Part shown: positions 42,264 to 51,360 of the stretch, piece by piece
How positions within the stretch are numbered: position 1 is the stretch's first letter
How the letters are laid out: each line of letters begins with the position of its first letter
From: Pyramidobacter piscolens
GTDB lineage: Bacteria > Synergistota > Synergistia > Synergistales > Dethiosulfovibrionaceae
Reading direction: 5' to 3'
DNA length: 64,000 nt
Assembly: GCA_004558205.1 (NCBI GenBank)
Contig: SFDM01000003.1
Span: forward strand, 1 to 64,000
Notes under the pieces: generated by a model
What the model saw: only the letters and a program-made list of their open reading frames with translations
Told to the model about the DNA's origin: nothing
Database searches by the model: none
Made by a program: the position numbers and the translations under genes

Positions 42264-42979
42264 CAGTTCATACCCCTTTCAGACAGTCTCTTCCAAATTT
42301 CTTCATAGGCGCCCATGACGTTGCCCAAATCTCTGCGGAAGCGGTCCTTGTCGAGACGCTCGCCCGTCGCCTTGTCCCAGAAACGGCACGTGTCGGGCGA
42401 GATCTCGTCGGCCAGAAGCACTTCGCCGTTCTCGTCACGTCCGAATTCGAGCTTAAAGTCCACCAGGATGATTCCGACGGAATCCATCAGCTTGCTCAGC
42501 TCTTCGTTCACGCGCTGGGTCAATTCCAAAATCCGGTCCACTTCGGCCTGGGTCGCCCATCCGAAAGCGACGGCGTGGTCGGGGTACACCAGAGGATCGT
42601 CCAGAGCGTCGCATTTATAGGAGAACTCGTGGATCGGCTTCTTGAAAACAAGTCCGTCCTTGAGCCCGTAACGCTTTACGCAGGTTCCGGTGGCGATGTT
42701 TCTCGTGATCGTTTCCAGCGGGATGATCTGAACGCGCTTGATCAGCTGATGAGTCTCGTCGACCTGTTTGATGAAGTGGCTGGGAATGCCCTTCTTGGCC
42801 AGGTAGGTGAAGATCCAGGAGCTGATGATGTTGTTCAGGTGCCCCTTTCCTTCTTTTTCGTCTCTCTTCTTTCCGTTCAGCGCCGTAAAAGAGTTCTTGT
42901 ATTCAACAAGCAAAACCTGCGGATCATCAGTTGCGTAAATTCTCTTTGCTTTTCCTTCGTAAAGCAATTCTGAACTCAT
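42263..42979 (-). CDS. purC: SAICAR synthetase
   Basis: A 238-residue ligase joining aspartate to CAIR. LLYEGKAKRIYATDDPQ is the ATP-binding start, PLETITRNIATG the substrate loop, and DFKLEFGRDENGEVLLADEISPD (shortened here in effect to LADEISPDTCRFWD) the metal site. First gene of purCSQLFMNHDE, with GGAGGTGGAG upstream. Confidence 0.95.
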   Translation of the reverse strand: MSSELLYEGKAKRIYATDDPQVLLVEYKNSFTALNGKKRDEKEGKGHLNNIISSWIFTYLAKKGIPSHFIKQVDETHQLIKRVQIIPLETITRNIATGTCVKRYGLKDGLVFKKPIHEFSYKCDALDDPLVYPDHAVAFGWATQAEVDRILELTQRVNEELSKLMDSVGIILVDFKLEFGRDENGEVLLADEISPDTCRFWDKATGERLDKDRFRRDLGNVMGAYEEIWKRLSERGMN

Positions 42980-43018
42980 AAAACTCCACCTCCGAGTGTA
43001 TTTGGGAAATATGCTGAC

Positions 43019-43047
43019 ATTATTCTTCTTCTGTCATGAAAAGTCAA
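43019..43047 (-). promoter_or_regulatory. Promoter of the purine operon
   Basis: On the - strand: TTGACT (43042-43047), 17-bp spacer, AATAAT (43019-43024), about 40 bases before the purC start. I see no PurR box of the Bacillus type (CCGAAC core) and no purine riboswitch between it and purC. Confidence 0.65.
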
Positions 43048-43269
43048 TAAACAATCAAGGCGACAAATGACGAAAAAAATGCCCTGAAAAAGCCTCTCGA
43101 GGGCTATTTTGAAGCAGAATTCTGAGAGCTTGAAGTTTTCAGGGTAATGGAAAAGAATTTTCACTTATTTTTGATGTATTTCATGATTCCACTTTTTTAA
43201 AAATTGTTTTATTGGTAATAAAAAAAGTCATTTTTGTCCTTTTTGGCCTGGCGCGGATAAAAATTCTCT
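43048..43269. other. AT-rich spacer between purine and lepA promoters
   Basis: No gene. It contains a small hairpin near 43089-43112 (AAGCC...GGCT flanked by A and T runs) and a TTTTATT-GGT-AATAAAA dyad (43207-43223). Either may be a binding site or weak terminator; neither is assigned. Confidence 0.4.
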
Positions 43270-43298
43270 TTGAAGTGCGGAGACAAATCGGATATACT
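43270..43298 (+). promoter_or_regulatory. Promoter of the lepA operon
   Basis: TTGAAG (43270-43275), 17-bp spacer, TATACT (43293-43298). It is 60 bases upstream of lepA. Confidence 0.65.
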
Positions 43299-43357
43299 TA
43301 ATCGTTAACGCATGATGAAATTTTTTTTGGACTTTTCATGAGAGAGGAAGATTTGTT

Positions 43358-45175
43358 TTGACGGTCGATCTTCAAAAAATACGCAATTTTTCAATTATCG
43401 CCCATATCGATCACGGAAAATCCACAATCGCCGACCGATTGCTGGAAGCGACGGGAACGATCGAAAAGAGGAATATGAAGGCGCAGGTGCTCGACAACAT
43501 GGACATCGAGCGTGAGCGCGGCATCACCATAAAATCGGTCCCAGTCCGGATGAAGTACCGTGCCGCTGACGGCGAAGAATATGTGTTGAACCTGATCGAC
43601 ACCCCGGGACACGTGGATTTTGGCTACGAAGTTTCGCGGTCCTTAGCGGCCTGCGAAGGGGCGCTGCTCGTGGTGGACGCGACCCAGGGCGTTCAGGCGC
43701 AGACCCTGGCGAACGCCTATAAGGCTGTGGACCATAATCTGACGGTGCTGCCCGTGCTGAACAAGATCGACCTGCCTTCGGCCCGCCCCGAAGAAATCAG
43801 GCATGAAATCGAGGACGTGATCGGCATAGACGCCTCGGAAGCCGTTTTATGCAGCGCCAAAGAGGGCGTCGGCATTCCCGATATCCTCGAGCAGGTGGTG
43901 GCGCACATCCCTGCCCCCCAGGGAGACGAAGACGCGCCCCTGCAGGCTTTGATCTTCGACGCCGTTTACGATAACTACCGGGGGATCGTCTGTTATATCA
44001 GGGTCGTGAACGGGCACATCAAGTCGGACGACGTGATTCGCCTCATGGCTACGGGTGCCGTCTACACCGTGGAGGAAGTGGGCGTCTTTGCTCCGAGCTG
44101 GACGCGCACCGACGAACTGGGGGCGGGCGAGGTCGGCTATTTCACCGCCAGCATCAAGACCCTCGACGAGGCCCGCGTGGGCGATACGGTGACGTCCAAC
44201 CTGAATCCCGCCCAAAAGGCGCTGCCTGGATATCAGCAGGTCAAGCCCGTGGTGTACTGCGGCTTTTATCCCGTAGACAGGGACGAGTTCCCGCTGCTTC
44301 GCGACGCCCTTGAAAAGCTGAAGCTCAACGACGCCTCCATTTCCTACGACCCCGAGACGTCGACGGCCCTTGGATTCGGTTTCCGATGCGGCTTTCTCGG
44401 CCTGCTGCACATGGACATCTCTCACGAACGGCTTGAGCGCGAGTTTGACGTCCGCCTTGTGGCCACGGCCCCGAACGTGGTCTACCGCATCGTGAAGAAA
44501 AATGGAGAGATGGTGGAAGCGCACAGGCCCGTAGACTTCCCGCCCGAGGGCGATATCGCCGAAGTGCAGGAGCCCATGATCCGCCTGACCGTGTACGTGC
44601 CCAAGGACTACGTGGGCAAGGTCATGCAGCTGTGCCAGGATAAGCGGGGGACTTTCGTGAACATGGACTACATTACGCCCGAGCGGGCGCGCGCCGTTTA
44701 CGACCTGCCTCTGGCGGAGTTCATCGTCGAATTTTACGATAAACTCCAATCATTGTCCCGCGGATACGCCTCCTTGGACTACGAACACACGGGATTCAAA
44801 AAAGCGGACCTCGTGAAGGTGGACATGCTGATCAATCAGGAGCCCGTGGACGCCTTTTCCTTTATCTGCCACGTGGACGACGCCTACCATAGAGGCCACG
44901 CCTCGGCCATGAAGCTGAAGACATTGATCCCCAACCAGCTCTTTGAGGTGCCCATCCAGGCCTCCATCGGCAAGAAGATCATCGTCCGCGCCAACGTGAA
45001 GGCGCTGCGCAAGGACGTGCTTGCCAAGTGTTACGGCGGCGACATTACGAGAAAGAACAAACTCCTCGAGAAACAAAAACGGGGAAAGGAGCGCATGAAG
45101 CAGATCGGCAAGGTATCCATCCCGCCTGAAGCGTTCCTGTCTTTCCTTGACGTCGATGACGATAAGGATGACTGA
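43358..45175 (+). CDS. lepA: Elongation factor 4 (LepA) GTPase
   Basis: A 605-residue ribosomal back-translocation GTPase. G1 is AHIDHGKST (about 15-23), ERERGITI is switch I, DTPGHVDF is G3, NKIDLP is G4. The LepA-specific C-terminal domain (KCYGGDITRKNKLLEKQK) is complete. Start is TTG 43358 (MTVDLQKIRNFSI); no ATG is available in frame, and GAGAGG is about 11 nt upstream, so initiation may be weak. Confidence 0.95.
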   Translation: MTVDLQKIRNFSIIAHIDHGKSTIADRLLEATGTIEKRNMKAQVLDNMDIERERGITIKSVPVRMKYRAADGEEYVLNLIDTPGHVDFGYEVSRSLAACEGALLVVDATQGVQAQTLANAYKAVDHNLTVLPVLNKIDLPSARPEEIRHEIEDVIGIDASEAVLCSAKEGVGIPDILEQVVAHIPAPQGDEDAPLQALIFDAVYDNYRGIVCYIRVVNGHIKSDDVIRLMATGAVYTVEEVGVFAPSWTRTDELGAGEVGYFTASIKTLDEARVGDTVTSNLNPAQKALPGYQQVKPVVYCGFYPVDRDEFPLLRDALEKLKLNDASISYDPETSTALGFGFRCGFLGLLHMDISHERLEREFDVRLVATAPNVVYRIVKKNGEMVEAHRPVDFPPEGDIAEVQEPMIRLTVYVPKDYVGKVMQLCQDKRGTFVNMDYITPERARAVYDLPLAEFIVEFYDKLQSLSRGYASLDYEHTGFKKADLVKVDMLINQEPVDAFSFICHVDDAYHRGHASAMKLKTLIPNQLFEVPIQASIGKKIIVRANVKALRKDVLAKCYGGDITRKNKLLEKQKRGKERMKQIGKVSIPPEAFLSFLDVDDDKDD

Positions 45176-46313
45176 CGTCCCCTTTTTTTCGCTCTACATC
45201 CACGTGCCCTTCTGCCGTTCCAAATGCCCTTACTGCGCTTTTTACAGCTTTTGCCCCAGGTCAGGCCAAATGGATCGGTGGTGCGAAGACGTTTTAAGGG
45301 AACTGGATCTTTTGAAAGAGACCCTGCCGGCGCCGTCGGCCTTTTCAACGATCTACGCGGGCGGCGGCACGCCTTCCTTCCTGCCGCTCCCGCTCTGGAA
45401 AAAACTTGGAAAGGCTCTCGCCGGACTTCCAAAGACTGCCGAGGCGGAGTTTACCGTTGAAGCCAATCCGGACAGCCTTTCCCTGGATAAGCTGAAACTC
45501 TGGAAAGAATGCGGAGTGAATCGCATCAGCCTGGGAATTCAGTCCCTCGACGACGGCGAACTAAAATGCATCGCTAGGCCGCACAGCGCTTTACAGGCTT
45601 TACACGCTCTCGACCTTTGCATGAACGAAGGCTTTAGGGCCAGCGGAGACCTGATCTTCGGCCTTCCGGGGCAGACCATGCGCCGGTGGCATGCCTCCCT
45701 GTCGGGGCTGCTTCGTCAGGGCCTTGAACACCTGTCGGTGTACCAGCTGATGATCGAGCCCGACAGTTTTTGGGGACGGCACAGGCCTGCCGGCCTGCCC
45801 GACGGGTACGGGATGTACCGCTGGGCTCAGTATTATCTGCCGCGCAAAGGGTTAAAGCAATACGAGATCGCGAGCTTCGCCGTGCCGGGACAGGAAAGCC
45901 GCCACAACTGCGCCTATTGGCGGCGGAAAAACGTCTGCGCTCTCGGCCCTGCCGCCTGGGGATTCAGGGATGGAACGCGTTTCGCCAATAGCGGAGATTT
46001 CGAGCGCTGGGCCTCATGTGTTGAGTCAGGACAGTCGCCTGTAGATTTTGAAGAGCGCCTGACGGGCGGCGAAGAGGCTTCGGAGGCGGCTATTTTAGCG
46101 TTAAGAATGAGCACTGGTATCGAATTACGGAGTTTTTCCGAACGCTACGGCAAGCCCTGGCTGAAAGAGATCCTGAGGCGGCTTCAGGATCTTCCCCAGG
46201 ACGACCTGCAGTGGAGCGAAGGACGCGTGGCCCTTTCGCCCCGGGGGATGCGCGTCGGCAACTCCATATGGGCGGAGCTTATGGACCTGGACAGGCCGAA
46301 AGGGACATTATAA
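45168..46313 (+). CDS. hemW: HemW-like radical SAM protein (putative heme chaperone)
   Basis: A 381-residue radical SAM protein related to coproporphyrinogen dehydrogenase. FeS motif CRSKCPYC (about 16-23), YAGGGTPSFLP, FTVEANPD, GVNRISLGIQS and the GLPGQTM motif. Family knowledge favours a heme-binding chaperone over a HemN oxidase. ATG 45168 overlaps the lepA stop; the lepA-hemW pairing is common in bacteria. TAATG overlap to the next gene. Confidence 0.88.
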   Translation: MTDVPFFSLYIHVPFCRSKCPYCAFYSFCPRSGQMDRWCEDVLRELDLLKETLPAPSAFSTIYAGGGTPSFLPLPLWKKLGKALAGLPKTAEAEFTVEANPDSLSLDKLKLWKECGVNRISLGIQSLDDGELKCIARPHSALQALHALDLCMNEGFRASGDLIFGLPGQTMRRWHASLSGLLRQGLEHLSVYQLMIEPDSFWGRHRPAGLPDGYGMYRWAQYYLPRKGLKQYEIASFAVPGQESRHNCAYWRRKNVCALGPAAWGFRDGTRFANSGDFERWASCVESGQSPVDFEERLTGGEEASEAAILALRMSTGIELRSFSERYGKPWLKEILRRLQDLPQDDLQWSEGRVALSPRGMRVGNSIWAELMDLDRPKGTL

Positions 46314-48172
46314 TGAACGATTTTTTGCCAGTAAATCGGAAAGACATGGGGCGCCGAGGCTGGGATGAGCTTGACTTTCTGCTGATCACCGGCGATGGGT
46401 ATGTGGATCACCCGACCTTTGCCAACGGGCTGATCGCCCGGTGGATGGAGCATTTAGGCTACCGTATCGGTGTGATCGCCCAACCGGATTGGCACGGGCG
46501 TCAGGACTTCGAGGTTATGGGGCGTCCTCGGCTCGCCGTGCTGGTTTCCGCTGGCAACTTGGATTCCATGCTCAACAAGCTGACGGCCGCCCGCAACAAA
46601 CGGGATCACGATTCCTATTCGCCAGGCGGCGAGTCTGGACACAGGCCGGACCGGGCGACCCTTGTCTACTGCAACCGCGTGCGCGAGATCTGGGGCGACG
46701 TGCCCCTGATCATCGGTGGAATCGAAGCGAGCATGCGCCGTTTCGGTCATTATGATTATTGGTCGGACAAGGTGCGCCGCCCTATACTTCCCGACAGCAA
46801 AGCCGACCTGCTGATCTACGGCATGGGCGAACTGCAGCTGAAGGAAATCGCGCGCCAGCTGGCTCTGGGTGCGCCCGTCAGCGCCCTGGACTCCGTCCCC
46901 GGAACCTGCGTCATGAAAAGGGAAAAACCTCAGGACTGCGTGGAAATTCCTTCCTATGAGGACATCCTGGCTTCCAAGGAAGCCTATGCCGAGGCCTTCA
47001 GGCTTCAAAGCCTCGAACAGGATCCCATCCGTGGGAAAAGGGTGGCGCAGCAGGTGGGCGGGCGTTATATGGTTCAGAACCCGCCGATGAGGCCCCTGAC
47101 GACTGAAGAGTTCGACCTGGTCAACGAACTGCCTTACACGCGCGCCCCCCATCCTATGTATCGGGACAAGGGAGGCATTCCCGCCATAGAAGAAGTTCAG
47201 TTCAGCATCAGCAGTACCAGAGGCTGTTTCGGCAGCTGCGCTTTCTGCGCGATTCACGCCCATCAGGGACGCATCGTCCAGGCGCGGAGCCAGGAGTCCA
47301 TTTTGCGGGAAGCTCGGGCGATGATTGCCCACCCCAACTTCAAAGGATACATACACGACGTGGGCGGCCCCACAGGCAATTTCAGGGCGCCCGCCTGCGG
47401 CGACCAGCTGAAGCGAGGCTGCTGCCGCGAACGCCAGTGCCTTTTTCCCAAACCCTGCCCCCACATGACGGCCGATCACAGCGAATTCTTATCGCTCCTT
47501 GAAAAATTGAGGGCGCTGCCCGGCGTCAAAAAGGTGTTTCTGCGTTCAGGGCTGCGATACGACTACATTCTGGCCGATCCCAAGGGAGAGAAATTCATCG
47601 ATGTCCTGTGCCGCTATCACGTCTCGGGGCAGCTCCGCGTCGCCCCGGAGCACGCCAGCCCGAAGGTGCTGCGCCTCATGGGCAAGCCTCCGATCGAAGA
47701 GTACGTGCGCTTCAAAAAGCTTTTTGAGGCGGCCACCCGAAGGGCGGGCAAGGAACAATATGTGCTTCCCTATCTGATATCGAGCCATCCGGGCTGTTCT
47801 CTGAAAGAAGCCGTGGAACTGGCCGAATTTTTAAGGGATCAGAAGTTCACGCCGGAGCAGGTCCAAGATTTTATCCCGACGCCGGGGAGCCTGGCTACCT
47901 GCATGTTTTACACGGGGCTGGACCCCGCGAGCGGGACAGGGCTGTACGTGCCCCGCGGAGGCCACGAAAAGGCTCTGCAGAGGGCGCTGCTGCAGTACCG
48001 CCGCCCCGAAAACAGGGACCTGGTCCTCGAGGCTCTCAAAAAAGCCGGGCGCGAGGATCTGATCGGTTACGGCGAACGCTGTCTCGTGCGTCCCCCGTCT
48101 CCTAATCGTCAGACGACAAGAAGCACAGAGGTGAAACGCAATGTCCGGAAATTTAGAAAATCTGCTGACTGA
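46313..48172 (+). CDS. YgiQ-family radical SAM protein
   Basis: A 619-residue UPF0313 protein. The N-terminal domain (FLPVNRKDMGRRGWDELDFL, LITGDGYVDHP) precedes the radical SAM core with STRGCFGSCAFCAIHAHQGR (about 300; CxxxCxxC). APEHASPKVLRLMGKP and the C-terminal LPYLISSHPGC and FTPEQVQDFIPTPG are family blocks. The reaction is not known. ATG 46313 overlaps the hemW stop. Confidence 0.88.
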   Translation: MNDFLPVNRKDMGRRGWDELDFLLITGDGYVDHPTFANGLIARWMEHLGYRIGVIAQPDWHGRQDFEVMGRPRLAVLVSAGNLDSMLNKLTAARNKRDHDSYSPGGESGHRPDRATLVYCNRVREIWGDVPLIIGGIEASMRRFGHYDYWSDKVRRPILPDSKADLLIYGMGELQLKEIARQLALGAPVSALDSVPGTCVMKREKPQDCVEIPSYEDILASKEAYAEAFRLQSLEQDPIRGKRVAQQVGGRYMVQNPPMRPLTTEEFDLVNELPYTRAPHPMYRDKGGIPAIEEVQFSISSTRGCFGSCAFCAIHAHQGRIVQARSQESILREARAMIAHPNFKGYIHDVGGPTGNFRAPACGDQLKRGCCRERQCLFPKPCPHMTADHSEFLSLLEKLRALPGVKKVFLRSGLRYDYILADPKGEKFIDVLCRYHVSGQLRVAPEHASPKVLRLMGKPPIEEYVRFKKLFEAATRRAGKEQYVLPYLISSHPGCSLKEAVELAEFLRDQKFTPEQVQDFIPTPGSLATCMFYTGLDPASGTGLYVPRGGHEKALQRALLQYRRPENRDLVLEALKKAGREDLIGYGERCLVRPPSPNRQTTRSTEVKRNVRKFRKSAD

Positions 48173-49091
48173 ATCGCGCCTGAGCTGGCGTTCCCATGTT
48201 CCGCTCCGAGATCTTTGCCACTGGCGGATCGGCGGACCGGCGGACTACCTTGCGGAGCCGCGAAGCGCTGAAGAGACCGCTCTGGTCAGAAGCTGCGCGC
48301 TGGCGTCGGGCACCCCGTACCTGGTGATTGGGCAGGGGTCAAATATCCTGTTTGACGACAGCGGTTACCGCGGCTTGGTGATTAAAATCGGCAAGAACTT
48401 CAGCGCCTGCGTCTTTGAGGGGCGGACCGTCAGAGCGGAAGGGGGGCTCTGGGCGCCAAACCTGGCCCGTGCCTGTGCATCCCGCGGCCTCTCGGGTCTG
48501 GAACACATTGTGGGCATACCGGGCAGCTTGGGCGGCCTTTTGTTCATGAATGGCGGAAGTCTCCGGAAAAACATAGGCGACGCAGTCACAAGCGTACACG
48601 TCCTGACGCCGGCCGGAACCATCGCGGACATCCCGGCGGAGGAGTGCGGTTTTTCCTACAGACGTTCAGTCTTTCAGGAAGACGGTTCCGTCATTCTTGG
48701 GGCCGTATTTGAGCTGCAGCGTTCAACCCCCGAGGCGGTGCGCTGCGAGATGCTCGCTATTATGGAAGAGCGCCGCAAAAAATTTCCTCTGAACCTGCCC
48801 AACTGCGGCTCCGTGTTCAGCAACGACGCCGATCTCTACGCGGCCTACGGGCCTCCCGGTATGGTGATCGACAGAGCCGGCCTGAAAGGACTGAGAGTTG
48901 GCGACGCTCAAGTCAGCTCTATACATGCCAATTTTATCGTCAACCTTGGCAGAGCTTCCTCAAAGGACGTTTTTGAGCTGATCAGGGAAATTCGGCGTCA
49001 AATTCTCGCCCGCACTGGTTTTTCGCTGCGCTGCGAAGTGCGCTACGCCGCTCCGGACGGACAGTGCGGCCGGCTGGACTGCTTCCTGTAA
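48141..49091 (+). CDS. murB: UDP-N-acetylenolpyruvoylglucosamine reductase
   Basis: A 316-residue FAD enzyme reducing the enolpyruvyl group for peptidoglycan synthesis. WRIGGPADYLAEP starts the FAD domain; IGQGSNILFDDSG and GIPGSLGGLLFMNGG bind FAD; LPNCGSVFSND holds the catalytic Ser, in a slightly divergent context (usually AGSxFKNP). GAGGTG precedes ATG 48141, 32 bases inside the previous gene. Followed by a terminator. Confidence 0.92.
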   Translation: MSGNLENLLTESRLSWRSHVPLRDLCHWRIGGPADYLAEPRSAEETALVRSCALASGTPYLVIGQGSNILFDDSGYRGLVIKIGKNFSACVFEGRTVRAEGGLWAPNLARACASRGLSGLEHIVGIPGSLGGLLFMNGGSLRKNIGDAVTSVHVLTPAGTIADIPAEECGFSYRRSVFQEDGSVILGAVFELQRSTPEAVRCEMLAIMEERRKKFPLNLPNCGSVFSNDADLYAAYGPPGMVIDRAGLKGLRVGDAQVSSIHANFIVNLGRASSKDVFELIREIRRQILARTGFSLRCEVRYAAPDGQCGRLDCFL

Positions 49092-49139
49092 AAAAATGGA
49101 AGCTCTGCGTCACAGATATGCGCAGAGCTTCCATTTTTT
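49092..49139. terminator. Bidirectional terminator between murB and yedF
   Basis: AAAAAATGGAAGCTCTGCG pairs with CGCAGAGCTTCCATTTTTT around an 11-nt loop. A and T runs on both sides suit the two convergent genes. Confidence 0.9.
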
Positions 49140-49203
49140 GGTAAGATAGGGCAGCCTTCAGAGTCAGGTTCGAGCGACAGTGGGGCTGAGCAAAAGGAGC
49201 TGG

Positions 49204-49818
49204 CTAGATTGTAAGCGTGTGGGCTCCCAGCAGCGCCGACGTGATTTCGTACATGTTCGACACCGTGCCGACGCCAAGCTGCTCCATCAGGCCGAAGTGT
49301 TTGAGGCAGGTTCCGCAGACGAGCAGCGTCCCGCCTTTGTTCAAATATTCCTGAAGCGCTTCGGCGCTGGACGTCCCCTTGACTGCAAGCTTTACGCCCT
49401 CGTTCATCAGGGCGACCACAGCGGGGCGCTCCGCGTCGTCAAGCTGGGCCAGCGTGCCGAGGAATGCCTTGATCAGCACTTCCCCAAGTTGTTCGTCGCA
49501 GCCGCCTAAAATCTTGTGGGAGATAAACACGGCGCGTTTTGCCGCGGACGAAGGCTTTTCCTCCGCGCAGCATGAGGGCACTGCCGCCTCTTGGGGGTCC
49601 GAAGCGCCGGCGCCGGCAGCCGCTTCGACAGTGATATCCATCCCCTCCGCGGACAGGCTGACGCTGTATCCCTTGTTCTTTAGAAAACGCGACACGTTTT
49701 GTCCCGCCTCAGGATTGTCAACAATGACAGTCACGGCCTCAGGATTTTGCAAAAGCGCGTTTTTTGTCATCATCACGGGTTCAGGGCAGGGTTTTCCTCT
49801 GGCATCGATCTTGATCAT
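49204..49818 (-). CDS. yedF: Selenium-metabolism protein YedF (TusA-DsrE fusion)
   Basis: A 204-residue two-domain protein. The TusA-like domain is 1-67 with the family Cys in GKPCPEPVMMT; a linker with a Cys-Cys pair follows (SCCAEE); then a DsrE-like domain about 95-204 (LLVCGTCLKHFG). Such proteins are linked to Se handling by co-occurrence with selenocysteine genes; here it is divergent to selA-selB, which supports that. Role inferred. Confidence 0.88.
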   Translation of the reverse strand: MIKIDARGKPCPEPVMMTKNALLQNPEAVTVIVDNPEAGQNVSRFLKNKGYSVSLSAEGMDITVEAAAGAGASDPQEAAVPSCCAEEKPSSAAKRAVFISHKILGGCDEQLGEVLIKAFLGTLAQLDDAERPAVVALMNEGVKLAVKGTSSAEALQEYLNKGGTLLVCGTCLKHFGLMEQLGVGTVSNMYEITSALLGAHTLTI

Positions 49819-49932
49819 ACTTTTCTTCCTCCATTTTGGTAATTTGTGGCATAATAGGAAACGGCAATAATGATTATAGCATTAAGTGAAAAAACTTCCA
49901 CGTGAAAAAATAAATTCGGGAGAGTGTTGAAA

Positions 49933-51360
49933 TTGGCTAAAAAAGTTCTGCGTACGGAATCCATTCAGGAGATGATGCGCTCGCTTCCATCCATGGACCG
50001 TATTTTGTCCGATGAAAGGCTGAAAGGTTTTGAAGACATCGTGGACAGGGAGAGCCTGAAAAGGATCTGCCGCGACGCACTGGAACGCTGGCGCGGCCAG
50101 ATTCTCGAACGTGAAGTGGAACGCTACGACGAAGCGCTGTTCTTCGCTGAAATGCGCCAGGAGCTGAAAAGGCGGCTTCACACAAGCCTGCGCCCCGTGC
50201 TGAACTGCACGGGCGTGGTGGTGCATACGAACCTCGGACGTTCCTGCCTTGCTCCCGAAGCAGCTGACGCCGTAGAGGCAGCAGCGCGCAGTTTCAGCAC
50301 CCTGGAGTACAACGTGGAAAGCGGAAGCCGCGGCCAGCGCAATTCCCATATTGAATGGCTGCTTTGTCAGCTGACAGGGGCGGAGGCTGCCATCGTGGTC
50401 AACAACAACGCCAGCGCCGTGCTGCTCTGTCTGGCGGCGCTCGCCGCCAAGAAAGAGGCTGTGGTTTCCCGCGGAGAACTGGTGGAAATCGGCGGGTCTT
50501 TCAGGATCCCCGACATCATGCAGTTCGCCGGCACAAAGCTTGTGGAGGTGGGCTGCACAAACAGAACCCATTTGAAGGACTTTGAAGCGGCGATAACGGA
50601 CGAGACGGCCATGCTTTTGAAAGTCCATCCGTCGAACTTCAGGATCACGGGATTCGTCTCAGTGCTGCCCCGTGAGGATCTTGTCCAGCTTGCGCACTCA
50701 AAGGGTCTTTTGATGGTGGAAGACCTCGGCAGCGGCATTCTGGTGGACGCCCAGACTCTGGGTCTTGAAGGCGAGCCTACGGTCGGCGAATGCATCGCCG
50801 CGGGCGACGATGTGGTGACCTTTTCGGGAGACAAGCTTCTCGGCGGCCCTCAGATCGGCGCCATCGTCGGCAAAAAGGAAATCCTGGACAAACTGCGCAG
50901 GTACCCGCTGCTCCGCGCGCTGCGCTGCGACAAGATGACCCTCGCGGCTATGGAGGCAACGCTTCGCCTTTATCTGAAAGGCGACTGGAAGAAGATCCCG
51001 ACCCTTTCGATGATCGCCACCCCCGCCGAGGAACTGAAAAAGAGAGCCGAAGTCCTGAAAAAACGCGTGGACAAAGAACTGCAGGAACTCTGCCTGCTGA
51101 CCGATATAGTTCCAGTCGAAGACGCCGTCGGCGGCGGTGCTTATCCTGAGCGCCCTCTGCCCGGCTGGGCCCTTTCCGTGCGGACCGCGGACAACTCGCT
51201 GAGCGCGGGTGCGCTGCAGGAGCGCCTGCGCAGGGCCTCCATTCCCGTCATCGCCGGCGCCAGAAGCAACGAGCTTCTGATCCATCTGCGCACGCTTCGC
51301 CCCTGTGAAGAGGACAGCTTGATCGCCTCCTTCCGTGAGACTCTGGCGGTGCGGCAATGA
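49933..51360 (+). CDS. selA: L-seryl-tRNA(Sec) selenium transferase
   Basis: A 475-residue PLP enzyme turning seryl-tRNA(Sec) into selenocysteyl-tRNA(Sec). CTGVVVHTNLGRS and NNNASAVLLCL are PLP-site blocks; the PLP lysine is in TFSGDKLLGGPQIG (about 298). No ATG start: TTG 49933 (MAKKVLRTES) has GGGAGAG 8-9 nt upstream, whereas GTG 49924 and TTG 49927 are too close to it. ATGA overlap with selB. No tRNA(Sec) or selD is in the window. Confidence 0.93.
   Translation: MAKKVLRTESIQEMMRSLPSMDRILSDERLKGFEDIVDRESLKRICRDALERWRGQILEREVERYDEALFFAEMRQELKRRLHTSLRPVLNCTGVVVHTNLGRSCLAPEAADAVEAAARSFSTLEYNVESGSRGQRNSHIEWLLCQLTGAEAAIVVNNNASAVLLCLAALAAKKEAVVSRGELVEIGGSFRIPDIMQFAGTKLVEVGCTNRTHLKDFEAAITDETAMLLKVHPSNFRITGFVSVLPREDLVQLAHSKGLLMVEDLGSGILVDAQTLGLEGEPTVGECIAAGDDVVTFSGDKLLGGPQIGAIVGKKEILDKLRRYPLLRALRCDKMTLAAMEATLRLYLKGDWKKIPTLSMIATPAEELKKRAEVLKKRVDKELQELCLLTDIVPVEDAVGGGAYPERPLPGWALSVRTADNSLSAGALQERLRRASIPVIAGARSNELLIHLRTLRPCEEDSLIASFRETLAVRQ

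Noticed and set aside
42980..43150. Purine riboswitch or Bacillus PurBox upstream of purC
   Set aside because: No conserved purine-aptamer junction or CCGAAC core could be found on the - strand leader.
49819..49932. tRNA(Sec) between yedF and selA
   Set aside because: The 114-base gap is AT-rich, with no acceptor or T-arm pairing.
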